In this document: positions 44,130 to 54,712 of the stretch, piece after piece | Layout: every line of letters starts with the position of its first letter | How positions within the stretch are numbered: the stretch's first letter is position 1 | Assembly (NCBI RefSeq): GCF_037975245.1 | Contig: NC_092578.1 | Location: 7,343,501 to 7,407,500 of the forward strand | Length of the DNA stretch: 64,000 nt | Direction of reading: 5' to 3' | From: Apostichopus japonicus | Lineage: Eukaryota > Echinodermata > Holothuroidea > Aspidochirotida > Stichopodidae | Made by a program: the position numbers and the translations under genes | Notes under the pieces: model-generated | Told to the model about the DNA's origin: nothing | Databases searched by the model: none | Seen by the model: only the letters and a program-made list of their open reading frames with translations

Positions 44130-45099
44130 CTTTGAGTATTATTAAACATAAACAATTTAATATCTTAGTGCGTATATATACCTATGCATAGGCTACTCTT
44201 AGATATGCAGTAGAAAATGCTTGTTTGAGTATATATGGTGACCATTATTGACTGTCTATTTGGGAGTACAAAAACTGATGCCTTTTGAAATCAAATTAAG
44301 GTTCTTTTTATTTTTAGTGCGATACTAGCAGGCACACACTGGGTGAAATATTTTCCGATATTTATACTGTGAACAAATATGTGTATGTATATATAGGCAC
44401 CATTATATAACAATACTGTATATACATTATTGTATATGTCGGCTCGAAGGGTTCACGTAGGTTGTACAAAAAAAGGGGGCCTAAAATGATCTAATGCAAT
44501 GCTTGTGTTGGCACAATTCTAACCTAAATCATTGTTTCTTCTGTATTCACGTGAAAGAGCGGCATAAATGAAAATGCAGATAATGTGAAAATATGTAGGA
44601 TGGAAGGTCATATATAACGCATCTTTTAAATTCTTTGGTTAAATGTGGATATTACTCCTAACGAGCAGAGGGACATATTTGGGGTTCAGTATATGCTACT
44701 GAACAGTTTGCTCCTCTTCAAGCTCAAAATCTAAATTGTCATGATATGGAAATTTGCAGATGCCGTGAAAGGCCACGCCCTCAGCTATCACGTGGTGAGG
44801 TAGGATACGCCAGTTGAAAACTTCTATCTTAGCTTTAGCGTGCGGACTTGAATGTGACGAACCTATAGTGTGTAAGTCAATGGAACGATTTAATCATGGT
44901 AGGACACCTGTAAGTTGGAGATATCGTTGCGTGTATACGCGACAGAAAAATTGCGCGAAATTTTATGCGCATTCGCATAGTTGAAGGTTATAACTGAAGA
45001 AAATATACAATGTGTTTCTTGTCAGTTTCTCATGCATGTATAATATATTCTGTAAGACTTCGACTTTGTTATTCCTTTCCAAGTGGACACAAGCCCAAT
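44130..45099. other. No recognised gene
   Basis: AT-rich unique sequence; nothing supported. Confidence 0.5.
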
Positions 45100-45445
45100 A
45101 ATCTTCGTGAAGAACAACTTCCCTCAAACAGCTAAGTACACTCTTGCTTTGCTGGGAGATATCCTAGTGAACCGTGCCTGGTAGCCGTCATTTTGTAAAT
45201 TTGCGATGTCATAGTGCCACTAAGACCTGAACTACTTCCTTTCCATTTGCTCAACATATTTTCAAGGTAAAATGTTTACAGTGTTGATACTAAAAACCAG
45301 TGCCATCGTTTAGGTCATGATGAGAGGTTTAATATTTTAGATTCATCATTTGCACAACCCATCTCCATTAGAGAAAATGAAATAAGTAACAGAAATATTG
45401 AAGCACATAGTGCTCGATGATGTCATATTTAGACTTGATCAAGTC
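45100..45445 (+). repeat. Dispersed repeat family, copy 2
   Basis: It matches 27925-28310 in several ordered blocks (ATCTTCGTGAAGAACAAC, GGGAGATATC, GATGTCATAGTGCCACTA, CTCGATGATGTCATATTTAG). The middle parts differ, which suggests an old family with divergent internal sequence. Confidence 0.7.
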
Positions 45446-45570
45446 TTCAACCTTGTGTGTCAAGTTAAGTAACATTAAATATGCGATATCCCAAATGGAA
45501 TCAGATTTTTCTTAGCTGTTTGGGGGAGGTGTTTTTAACTCTTCCATATAGAATTATAGACCAATCATGA

Positions 45571-45771
45571 CGGTACTTTTAAGAAAGGGCCGCCCAGGAA
45601 AGAACCTGGGCACGAAAACCAAACTACTGAACGACTGATCCGCTTCTAACCCCAGTCCCCTTGCATCGGGACTGTGACTGTGTGATCATCATCAGGTGTG
45701 CATCACCATTCCCATCGAAAGGTAACAGATACTACACATAATCTTAGCCAAAAGGCCGAGAAGCGAGAAGC
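45571..45771 (-). mobile_element. U2-snRNA-headed retroposon with target duplication
   Basis: Reading the minus strand from 45771, the sequence CGCTTCTCGGCCTTTTGGCT, AAGATTA, TGTGTAGTATCTGTT follows the first 45-50 nt of U2 snRNA, including the branch-site-pairing GTAGTA. After that it leaves U2: no Sm site and no U2 stem-loops III-IV were found, and the body (GATGCACACCTGATGATG ... CCCAGGTTCTTTCCTGGG) is unlike U2. GACCAATCATGA-GGT flanks both sides (45559-45574 and 45772-45787; one mismatch), a target duplication typical of LINE-driven retroposition. A shorter relative at 8161-8250 shares the non-U2 part. Confidence 0.65.
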
Positions 45772-46184
45772 GACCAATCATGATGGTTGGATTTGTGTCT
45801 CCTTTAAGTACACTATATACTAACATCCTCTTCATTGTGTTTGTAACCCCTTACGTCCGGTAGCACAGACATTCTTTCACTTCACGATGAAGTTATCTCA
45901 TCGGAAAGTGAACAATTCATTTGCCGAATAAAGCTAGGAAAACACACACACATACACATACAAAGTTGTCGTGAAAAACCTTCATACTGCTACACGTGAC
46001 AAGCACGAAAATGCATCATTTAGCTTAATAATTAAGTTTGATCTGTTTGCCATCATGCCAAAATGTTTGCATATTCATGAGCAACAAAAGTTCAAATCTA
46101 TCATTGAAAAGTTATTCGCTCTTTAAACACCCCAACGCCTTGCAGTCTTCCCCTACACCACATCCCCTCTCCACCCCTCACACA

Positions 46185-47918
46185 CAGTGGCGTCACCAGA
46201 CTTTTCAGTCTGGGGGGGCACAGGGGGGGCACCAGCATTTGATGGGGGGGCACTTAGATGGATACGTATCGCCGTCCTGGGGGAGGAGTCTAAGGGGAGG
46301 GGGTGCCCCCCAGGCGCGGCGGAACGGGAAAATTATTGGGAGGGGGGCTAATGTGTAGAGACTATCTAAGCGGAGCGCCACCATCGGTTGGCGCGGAGCG
46401 TACAAGAAAATTTTGGGTTTTTCAAACCCCCAGATGGCCGGAAACGGCACTTCCCGAGTGTTTTATGCTGCGAATAGCTAGCCCTAAAATATGGGTCTCA
46501 AGCCTGCAATTTCTCAGATTGCACGTAAAAGTCTGTAAAAACATTGTAATTTGTATATTCGATGGTGTTTTAAGAGAGTAGCTATTACTCGTAGTGTACT
46601 CGCTAAGACGTTTTTGAGTGTAGTAAGGGGATGTTGGAGAACTGGCTGAAATGAAGCAAGTCATTGGTCTAAGACGAAGTTGTGTTGCGCATACCGGTAC
46701 TCACACTCACTGCTTCCACTTTTCACGGGGCGTGAAGACGCGGTTGGGGTGACAATGTGGTCTATAGTAAGAGGACGGGCCGAGGGTCCCCCCCCCCCAG
46801 CATTTACTAAAATTATTACACCTATATAGTATACGTGTGCATCGGACAGATCGACAAGTATGCATTGAAAAATGGGCAGATGCTCGTTTCAGAGCCTTGG
46901 GGGGGGGGGAGGCTTATCATGCATTTTCCCCCTCAACTTTTTCATTGGGGGCTGAGCCCCCCAAGCCCCCCCCCCCCCCGGTTCCACCGCCACTGCCCTC
47001 CCTCCCCTTTGGAAAATTTTCGCATACGGAGGATGGGCTAGATGCAAAATGCTGCCACATTTGATGCTAAATTCGATCTGAAGATATCTCCAGAAATTGC
47101 TATTTTTGAGGTAATGATTTTAACAAGGCGCAGAATTTTGCAGAGGATATGAACCACATGCTGTCGATATTATGCCTAACCCTATATCAATAGAACCTAC
47201 ATTTGTTGAATTAATGTGTGCATGACCCCCGACTCCTTTCTTGTCCTTCTCGTTTTCGCCCATTATCTATTAAGATGTAACAGGTTTCAGCATCGTTATT
47301 GGCTCCTATCAGGGATCTCACCATGCAATCCAAAATTTGATCACACATCGAGTATGGCTCAGTATGCAGGTGTGAACATTCGCCATTTGTTCCTACAAGC
47401 ATCTGACCTCAAATGACCTCTGCACGCCCTACACAACAGGGTTAATATATGGGTCCACAAATATAGGCAAGTACAGTGCCTGCGGACCCTCACATTCTCA
47501 CATTTCGTCAGCTCCTAACCTGTCAACCTCAGACCAAGGCAACATATTGCAGTACCCTCCCTTCTCACAGTCATGTAGCTCGCGAAGCGGACGTGTATAT
47601 CCGCTGGTACGGCGTGAGCACTGACAAATTCAATGTAAATATCGACACCTGTTGTGAAAGCGCGGGTTACGACTTCGATACCCGACGTTCAAGGATAAAC
47701 TTTTTCATTTTTTCGCAGCTCATTTGAAGAAAATACGAATTACTGCGCTTCTTTGTCCTTATGAAAAACCAACTCAGATGATGGGAGTTGAATATAACAA
47801 AATATATATATATATTTTTTTACCAACCCAAATCTCAGATGGGGGGGCACTCGGGGGGGCACTAGGTTTTCCAGGGGGGGCACGTGCCCCCCCTGGCCCC
47901 CCCTTGGCGACGCCACTG
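46185..47918. mobile_element. Non-autonomous hAT-like transposon, 1.73 kb
   Basis: The left end CAGTGGCGTCACCA and the reverse complement of the right end CAGTGGCGTCGCCA differ by one base. The exact 8-bp duplication CTCACACA lies at 46177-46184 and 47919-47926. Both subterminal regions are G-rich (GGGGGGGCAC repeats). TIR type and 8-bp duplication fit hAT. No transposase frame was recognised. Confidence 0.85.
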
Positions 47919-47926
47919 CTCACACA

Positions 47927-49267
47927 TAGCCTACATCAACCTTGACGCCCTCATTCATTGCCCATCTTCGAAAATAGAATTTATACACGTCACGTCTGCT
48001 CGGAATCTTCACAAGTTTAATACAGGCCTGTATGATGCAGTTGCTGCGTTAATTGCAGTTTATTTTGAGTTATACCACAGTTATATTGAGCTACTTAAAA
48101 AAGCATGGAAGTATAGCCGCCTATTTCGGTAATATTGCCAAATGGTAAAAACAGCGCTTTATATAACATTGTTTCCTAGAAATTGTTAAGTTTAGCACCT
48201 AAAAAATGCCTCATGCATTGTCTTACTGTCATCGCCTTATACCACCCCCCCCCCCGGGGTTGTTATGTTCCCCAGGGACGATGATATGCGGGTATCTACG
48301 GCATGATCAGAAATTGATCTTATAATATTTGATTGCTTGTATCATAACCTCAGTTAATGCGTACACACGCATATACATAAACAGTGCCAGTCATCGTGTT
48401 ATTTCTTTGCAGGAAGGTTACAACTCCATGACGTAAAGGTGGAGATTTTAACTAGATTTAGGTTAAACCTCGCCGTCTGTTTATTGTACAAATTCTTTCA
48501 AGGCGAAAGAGGTCGTGCGTAATACACTAACTTCCGGGTCGCTCTTATAAAATGAGAAGGTCATTCTCATTCAACGGAGTGTGTCAGCTCCCTGGTATAA
48601 AACACACACAACGTCATATATCAGCTTGAATCAAACAACCAGCTACTCAGACAGAGGGGCACTTGTGAATGTCGAGTGGTACTCAATGAACCTTTAGAAG
48701 TCCTGTCAACTTGGTATACGTTACCATTTCAGACCTTTTGTACAGTGTTTGGAATTTTTGTTACCATATGGGTTTACCAGTCTTAAATTGAGCTGGAGAA
48801 CAATAAGTTGTGGAAAAGTATTGACGTATGTCTGTTCTTCTCTGTCAATTGTTACCTAAATGGTTATCTTGGAACAATTCCCTTCTTTCAGAAGTAGAAC
48901 TTGTAAGTATTCTTATAGATCTTCTTACGCATTTTGTTTTTGATTTCTTTAGTTGTTGGAATATCTCGTATGTTAGGACTTGAATATTACTTGGCTTCCC
49001 TATTAAACTTTATATTCTGAGATTAAGAAGGGAACTGTCAAATAACAGGTCCTTGATAATGACATCGTGAGCCGGATTCGGCTTGAGTTGACATGTAATG
49101 AGAAGTAAATCTGTGACGTTGGCACACCAAACAGAGAGGGTCAAAGAAACCATGGAGGTAAAAACTGTTTTTACCTCCATGAAGAAACGTAGGACTTGGA
49201 GAGTCAGTAATTAGGAGAGGGAGATAGGTGAGGGTGGCAGGAGAGGGAGGTATAGGAAAGGGAGCCT
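47927..49267. other. No recognised gene
   Basis: Unique sequence with short C-runs (48245-48254). No ORF with recognisable motifs. Confidence 0.5.
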
Positions 49268-50151
49268 CAGTAGCGTAATTCCTATGGGCTCGTATACCGT
49301 GCTGAGCCGGGGGCCCCAAACAAAAGGGGGCCCGCTATACTGATGCACAGAAAAAGGGTACCGGTATGTTTGCTGCATGAGAAAAAAGCTAGGCTTAGTA
49401 AATTCAAGGTCTAAAAATTGGGATTGCATCTGCAATATAATATTCCTTACTTCAGGAATGGAAATGAGCATTTAGTTCATTCATTGAACATATCAGTAAT
49501 CAATTGTTTCATTACCGTATGTTGTATCTCACTTACAACATGTATCCAGAAGCCGAATTCCTCAATCCTCATTCCATGGTATATAGTTACAAGAAAAACT
49601 TCTAGCTATGTTGATAGATTTTGGTTGGTCATTTCTCTTGATGTATTTTAGCATTTAAATATAATTGTAAGCTGGAACAATGTGTAAATGCTAAATGGCC
49701 ATTCAAATGTTCTAAACCAAGACCCCTGCATTGATCCCGCATAAACCCTTGGACCCATGGGCGTCCACAGGGAGGGGCGGGGCACTTGCCCCCCCCCCTT
49801 ATGTTCATTACATACGAACCCATAATGCATTACTGAAATTATTGAAAGTCAAAATCCCAAGACATTAGATTTCAAAACAACCGATGTGTAAATGCAACTT
49901 GAGACGCCCGTGAAGTGTCTTTTCCGACGATCCATAGGAGATCTAATCGTGGTACGCTCCGCGCCAACCAATGGTGGCGCTCCGCTTAGATAGTATCCAG
50001 AGCCGTATATATACGGGCCTCTGATAGTATCAAGTAGTGTGCTACACCTACATGACCTACTGATTCCCCCACCCCCTTGTGAACATTTCGGCGGACGCCC
50101 CTTGCTTGGACTTCCTGATAGGGGGCCCCCAGGCTCATCCTTACGCCACTG
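49268..50151. mobile_element. hAT-like remnants related to the 46-kb element
   Basis: The left edge reads CAGTAGCGTAATTCC and the right edge in reverse complement CAGTGGCGTAAGGAT. Both lead into GAGCC-GGGGGCCCC, but the flanking 8-mers do not match. A segment around 49940-49995 is the reverse complement of 46360-46420. It could be one decayed element or two nested ones. Confidence 0.4.
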
Positions 50152-53100
50152 TAGGGTGGAAGGTAGGGGTGGAAGGTTGGATGAAGAGGATAGAGGGAGC
50201 GAGCTAGTGATTCGGAAGGAAAGAGGGAGGGACAAACAGGAAGGATGACAAGAAGAGGGAATGTATTGTGGCGTTGAAAAGGGGTTGGAAGTGGGGGTAA
50301 AAAGGATGTAATATTATACACTGTACGTATGACAGCACATTGCATAACATTTTGATATACGATATACCAGATAAAATGGTTCCCTTGTGATAACAGAGAG
50401 TTGGATGTTATTTTCACAATATTTCAGCTGTTTTTCATGAGAATGTCACTCCCAATTCCCATGCGTATACCATGCACATTATTTCACCAAACCCTCCGTT
50501 AAAAATAAACTAAATTAAGTATGTTTGATGCCACTCCCATGATCCCATCCCGCCAATTCTCCGCGCGAAAAGGTTTCCCCTCAAATTTCACACCACTAAC
50601 CAAAATTAATAACCGGAAAATGCAGTTTTTGCTGAATTGACTACCCTCTGGTGATACATGTATATGAGAGACATATTGGGATTAGGTACATAAGAGAGAG
50701 CTGTTAGTCGCTTTATTTATGCTTTGTTATTTCGTATATTTGTTTATACGCCATGCCGAAATGGCTTTAATAGAGGTCAAACTCTTGAAAGCCTTGTAAA
50801 CACGATTTGCCCTATTTTATGGCGGTAGAGGTTTGTTCCAATAATGCGATGGGAGGAATCAAACTTGGAAACAAATGCCAAAGCATATCTCGCAATTACG
50901 TAAATGAGATGAGAAATGAGGGTAAAACTCTTAAGTCATTATATTACAAGGTTTATGTACTCTCGTTCTTTATGTCTCTCTGTGTTAATACCTTTGATGA
51001 ACATAGAATAAAATGCTGGTATAGCGCTACGGTATATATGTAGATCAACAAGAACCGTAGAGTACCAAATTACATCCACGAAGAAAGTAATGCCAGGTAT
51101 ATATATGGACAGGGAATCGAATTATATTACGTTGCAGGTCTTTGTAATGGAAATATAGCGCCTTGTATAATTCTGGGAAAAAATGACATAGGTTGATTCA
51201 ATCGAGAAGAGAAAATATATATACAGATTATATTCTTTCACTCGCGTTAAAAATTTAGTGATATACGTAGGCGTTAACTTGTTGAAACCAAATGAAGAAA
51301 GCAACAAGTTTAATAACAAAAAAATCCCAGTGAGAAAACAGGATTGGAGTATATAGGCCTTTTAACGAATTCTGACTCGCGGGATTCGAGTAAGCACGTA
51401 TCGGACTCAGTCTGCTCTAGACTCGGACTTGCATCCGGGTTATGTTTTTGTACTCTGAACTTGCATCTGGTGGACTCGACTGCAGCCCTGCGTGGGGGGG
51501 GGGGGCGGGACGGGGGGGGTAAAACTCAATATAATATAGTGCATTTAGTCATATGAAGCAAGACAGGCAGATTTCACCTTAATTTCTTTGTCACGATGTA
51601 AAGATCAAATGAGGGAGAAAATTAATTATGACCTGCATATTCATCGCCAGTCGTGGAACAAACGTCCAGTCAGTAGATCCCAACCTCTTGCATTGGAGTC
51701 TGTCCACCCCAGGGCCACATTCCCTCAAGTAAACCCTGTATCCGCCTCTGACCCTTCCATTAACGGCCATGTTCTTACCGTAATCAGTAGGGGAAGTTTG
51801 GAATGCCCCCCCCGACACCCCCCCCCCCCCCGCAATTTAGAAAAATTGTGCTGGTTACTGTATGTGGGAGTATTCATCTTGCTGATCTCTCGATCACTGG
51901 TATTTACCTAACCACGGAGAGTTGCTTTTAGAGTAGCAGCTCCCTGGTCTAACAATAGAAATTATTCATACCCTCCTCCTATATGTAATAACGCCTTGCC
52001 TTGGTCACTAGAGTTCCGTCCTGCTAAATCAAAGTCGAACGGTAACATTACCCTGGTGGTCGTGTGGTATTGTTTCAAGGCTTTTCTCTTAATTTTTTGT
52101 TTATAGTCCAAATAAACATGTGTCTTCCATTTCGGCATTGGTCTGTGGGAGTTGTTATGATATCCTAATTTACAACGATCGTTCATTTTGTGAACGTCCT
52201 TCACTTCCGTGATACTTTCTATCTCAATATCAGGTCTCTACTGCTATATCAACTGACTTGTCTCTGAGTAGTATGTAGCTGCTATACAAAGGGCCCACTT
52301 ACCAAACTAGTTCAAAGTACCCCAGTGCCGTATCAATTATTCTGAGAGTTGCTTACGGTTACGAACGTGTGTACATGTATAACAGGCCAAATACTTCCAA
52401 TATATTGGATCGGCGTGCTGTTGTTTACCCTAGAAAGATGCGTTATTATTCCCTCCGATTTACGAGAGTTTGAGCCGTTGGGGAGGGTTGGGGTGGGGGG
52501 TTAAGGCGGTCCGAAATTATTTTGATTGTCACACATTTTATGAATTAAACTTAAATGATATGAGCTCCAATGGTTCAATGAAAGACATAATTTACAATAG
52601 CGAGTGACTAAACTTGTCCCATGTTGGAAGAACAGGGATATCATTTGCCCCTTTGGTGCAAATAAAAATTTCATTTTAATCTATGCAAAATGCAACAGAA
52701 AGTCATCAATTAATTATTCACATATCGGAAACAAATTAACTGAATTCTGAGACTGATTTTGTTCTTTTACAAATAACATCAATATGTTGAGAGAAAAACT
52801 GCAACCCATTAATGCAATGAGCAATGATGTAATTTATTTGATTAGGCCGAAAAAAAGAATTAAGTTATATCAGGGAGCTGCTAGAGTAGCAGATCTCTGG
52901 TTATGCACACATTGTAACATCCCACACTTTCGTTTTATCGATGTCTTACCTTGGCTATTTTTGCTTCTGAGATAATTTATAGCTTCCTCATTTTCCATTA
53001 AGTCAGCGAATAGCTTTATTTTATGATTATTATTTGTTTTGTATGTGTATGCTACTTTCATAAGTCATTTTGTTGATGCACTGTTTTTCTTTTGTTGTTC

Positions 53101-53307
53101 ATACATATATATATTTTACTGTACTTCATAAAATGTACAGAGTCGGGCTGTATGTAATTGATTTCCTGGCATTAATCACTACATGTATTTGTAGATCTAA
53201 CAATTGGTGAGGGTATCCATGTTCTTTCCATATTCTTTATTCTTTAAGAATCTTGAAAAGGAAGGAAATTTTTGCTGGAACCAAATTATTTTTCGCTCTT
53301 GTTTCAG
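50152..53307. other. No recognised gene
   Basis: Unique sequence upstream of the GPCR. G/C runs occur at about 51494-51525 and 51815-51830, and GACTCG words cluster at 51370-51480. Nothing coding is supported. Confidence 0.5.
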
Positions 53308-53450
53308 GGAGGAGAATCAGTCATTTTAGGTGACAACCCGGGGGACCGGCGGCGGATGCATGTTTTTCATTTCAATTCAGTGATAGTCAACCAGTGAACA
53401 ACAGTGCACCTACCTGACAACAAATAGACCCTTTCAATACCCTTAATACA
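53301..53450 (+). promoter_or_regulatory. Probable 5' untranslated exon of the GPCR with splice acceptor
   Basis: TTGTTTCAG at 53299-53307, with a pyrimidine-rich approach, is a good acceptor. From 53308 to the ATG at 53451 an in-frame TGA at 53415-53417 excludes upstream coding, so this looks like leader spliced to an unseen first exon. Confidence 0.4.
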
Positions 53451-54509
53451 ATGACGTCACAGCCCGAGATTTTCGGTAGCTTTTTACCACCAAAGGACGA
53501 GCTAGCAGAAAGACATTTCAAATTCGAAAGCTACACGCAGAGGTGTATCCTAGCAAGTATTTTCATTCTTGTGTTTTTGACTGGAACCATCGGTAACAGT
53601 CTGGTGATTTTATCTGTCTTATTTAGCAGAAAGTTGAGAACATTTACCAACGTTTTTGTGGTCAACTTGAGTGCCTCGGATTTGCTCATATGTTGTACGC
53701 TCTCTATGAATATAGTGGCATTGCTGAGCCGTGATGGGTTTCCGTTACCAGAGTGGATATGCGCGTGCGCAGCTTTCTTGGCCTTCACAGGAGCAGGGTG
53801 TAGCATCTATACCCTTGCCGCTATCGCGTTTAGCCGCTGGGCAGTGATAACGCGCAGCATCAGTACCCAGAGGAGTTGGTTCACGAGCAAGAAATTGGTT
53901 GCCATGGTAACATTCACGTGGATCTTTCCAGCTCTGATTGCGTTTCTACCGCCTTATCTTGGGCTAGGGACCCTCGGTTACGCCGAGAAATATGGTACAT
54001 GCTCGCACAAGACGTCCAACGAACTGTCGGATTATTACTCTCTACTGCAAGGTGTCCTGTTTTATCCCATTCCTTTGGTAATCATTATCGTCTGCTACTA
54101 TCAGGTGTTTTCATTCGTCAGGTCACACACTAAACATATCATAGATCAGCCAGATATCTCCTCTACCTCTGGCCAAGCTAGTCAAAATCACTTGAACTCT
54201 AAAAATCAACTGACGACCAAAGAGAGATTAAGCAAACGACAAATAGAGATCACCAAAAATCTCTTTTATGTGGTTCTGGCCTTCCTCATTTGCATCACAC
54301 CGTTTGGTGTGAGCTTAATGATCCCACCTAGCGATCCAGTCATTCCTTGGACTTCGGCTTTACTTCTTTTCAATAGCTGTGTGAATCCGATCATTTATGC
54401 GACCAAACATCCTAACTTCAAATCGATATTCCGTCAGATAATCACTTGCCGCTGGGCTGAGATTCCAGAACCTTCCCAGTTTCTTAAATTATTGAGATGT
54501 GGAAAGTAA
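53451..54509 (+). CDS. Rhodopsin-family G-protein-coupled receptor, single exon, 352 aa
   Basis: There are seven hydrophobic segments. Landmarks are GNSLVI (N49, TM1), NLSASDLL (D77, TM2), C104 before TM3 with C184 in loop 2 for the usual disulfide, SRW at 128-130 in place of DRY, W157 in TM4, prolines 206/208 in TM5, CITP at 281-284 in place of CWxP, and NPIIY at 312-316. The N-terminus is short with no signal peptide, loop 3 (about 225-268) is polar, and a short tail with Cys333 and Cys350 could be acylated. The closest impression is the moody/GPR84/melatonin-like orphan receptors that are expanded and often intronless in echinoderms; the ligand is unknown. ATG has A at -3 and an in-frame stop upstream. 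The gene looks intact. Confidence 0.9.
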   Translation: MTSQPEIFGSFLPPKDELAERHFKFESYTQRCILASIFILVFLTGTIGNSLVILSVLFSRKLRTFTNVFVVNLSASDLLICCTLSMNIVALLSRDGFPLPEWICACAAFLAFTGAGCSIYTLAAIAFSRWAVITRSISTQRSWFTSKKLVAMVTFTWIFPALIAFLPPYLGLGTLGYAEKYGTCSHKTSNELSDYYSLLQGVLFYPIPLVIIIVCYYQVFSFVRSHTKHIIDQPDISSTSGQASQNHLNSKNQLTTKERLSKRQIEITKNLFYVVLAFLICITPFGVSLMIPPSDPVIPWTSALLLFNSCVNPIIYATKHPNFKSIFRQIITCRWAEIPEPSQFLKLLRCGK

Positions 54510-54686
54510 TGTTCCTTGAAAACTTATCGTGACGACTTAATAACATTCGTGAGTGAAAATACGCGAGAAGAGGGTAACAGTGCCATGGGTGAGAGAACAT
54601 GATGCAGCGCTTCGTCAAGTATAGTTTCCGTATAGAGGACTCTTCGTATCAGCGTATGGGAAACACGCGCCACCCCATTCGTGTCA

Positions 54687-54712
54687 AATAAAGAGTGCTA
54701 GAACGAAATAAA
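54687..54712 (+). terminator. Polyadenylation signals of the GPCR gene
   Basis: Two AATAAA hexamers, at 54687-54692 and 54707-54712, lie about 180-200 bases after the stop codon at 54507-54509, a plausible short 3' untranslated region. Confidence 0.6.

Noticed and set aside
45571-45771. Functional U2 snRNA gene
   Set aside because: The match stops after about 50 nt, no Sm site or 3' stem-loops are visible, and a target duplication flanks it.
49260-50159. A single intact hAT element with target duplication
   Set aside because: The terminal words look alike but the flanking 8-mers (GGGAGCCT and TAGGGTGG) do not match, so boundaries are not supported.
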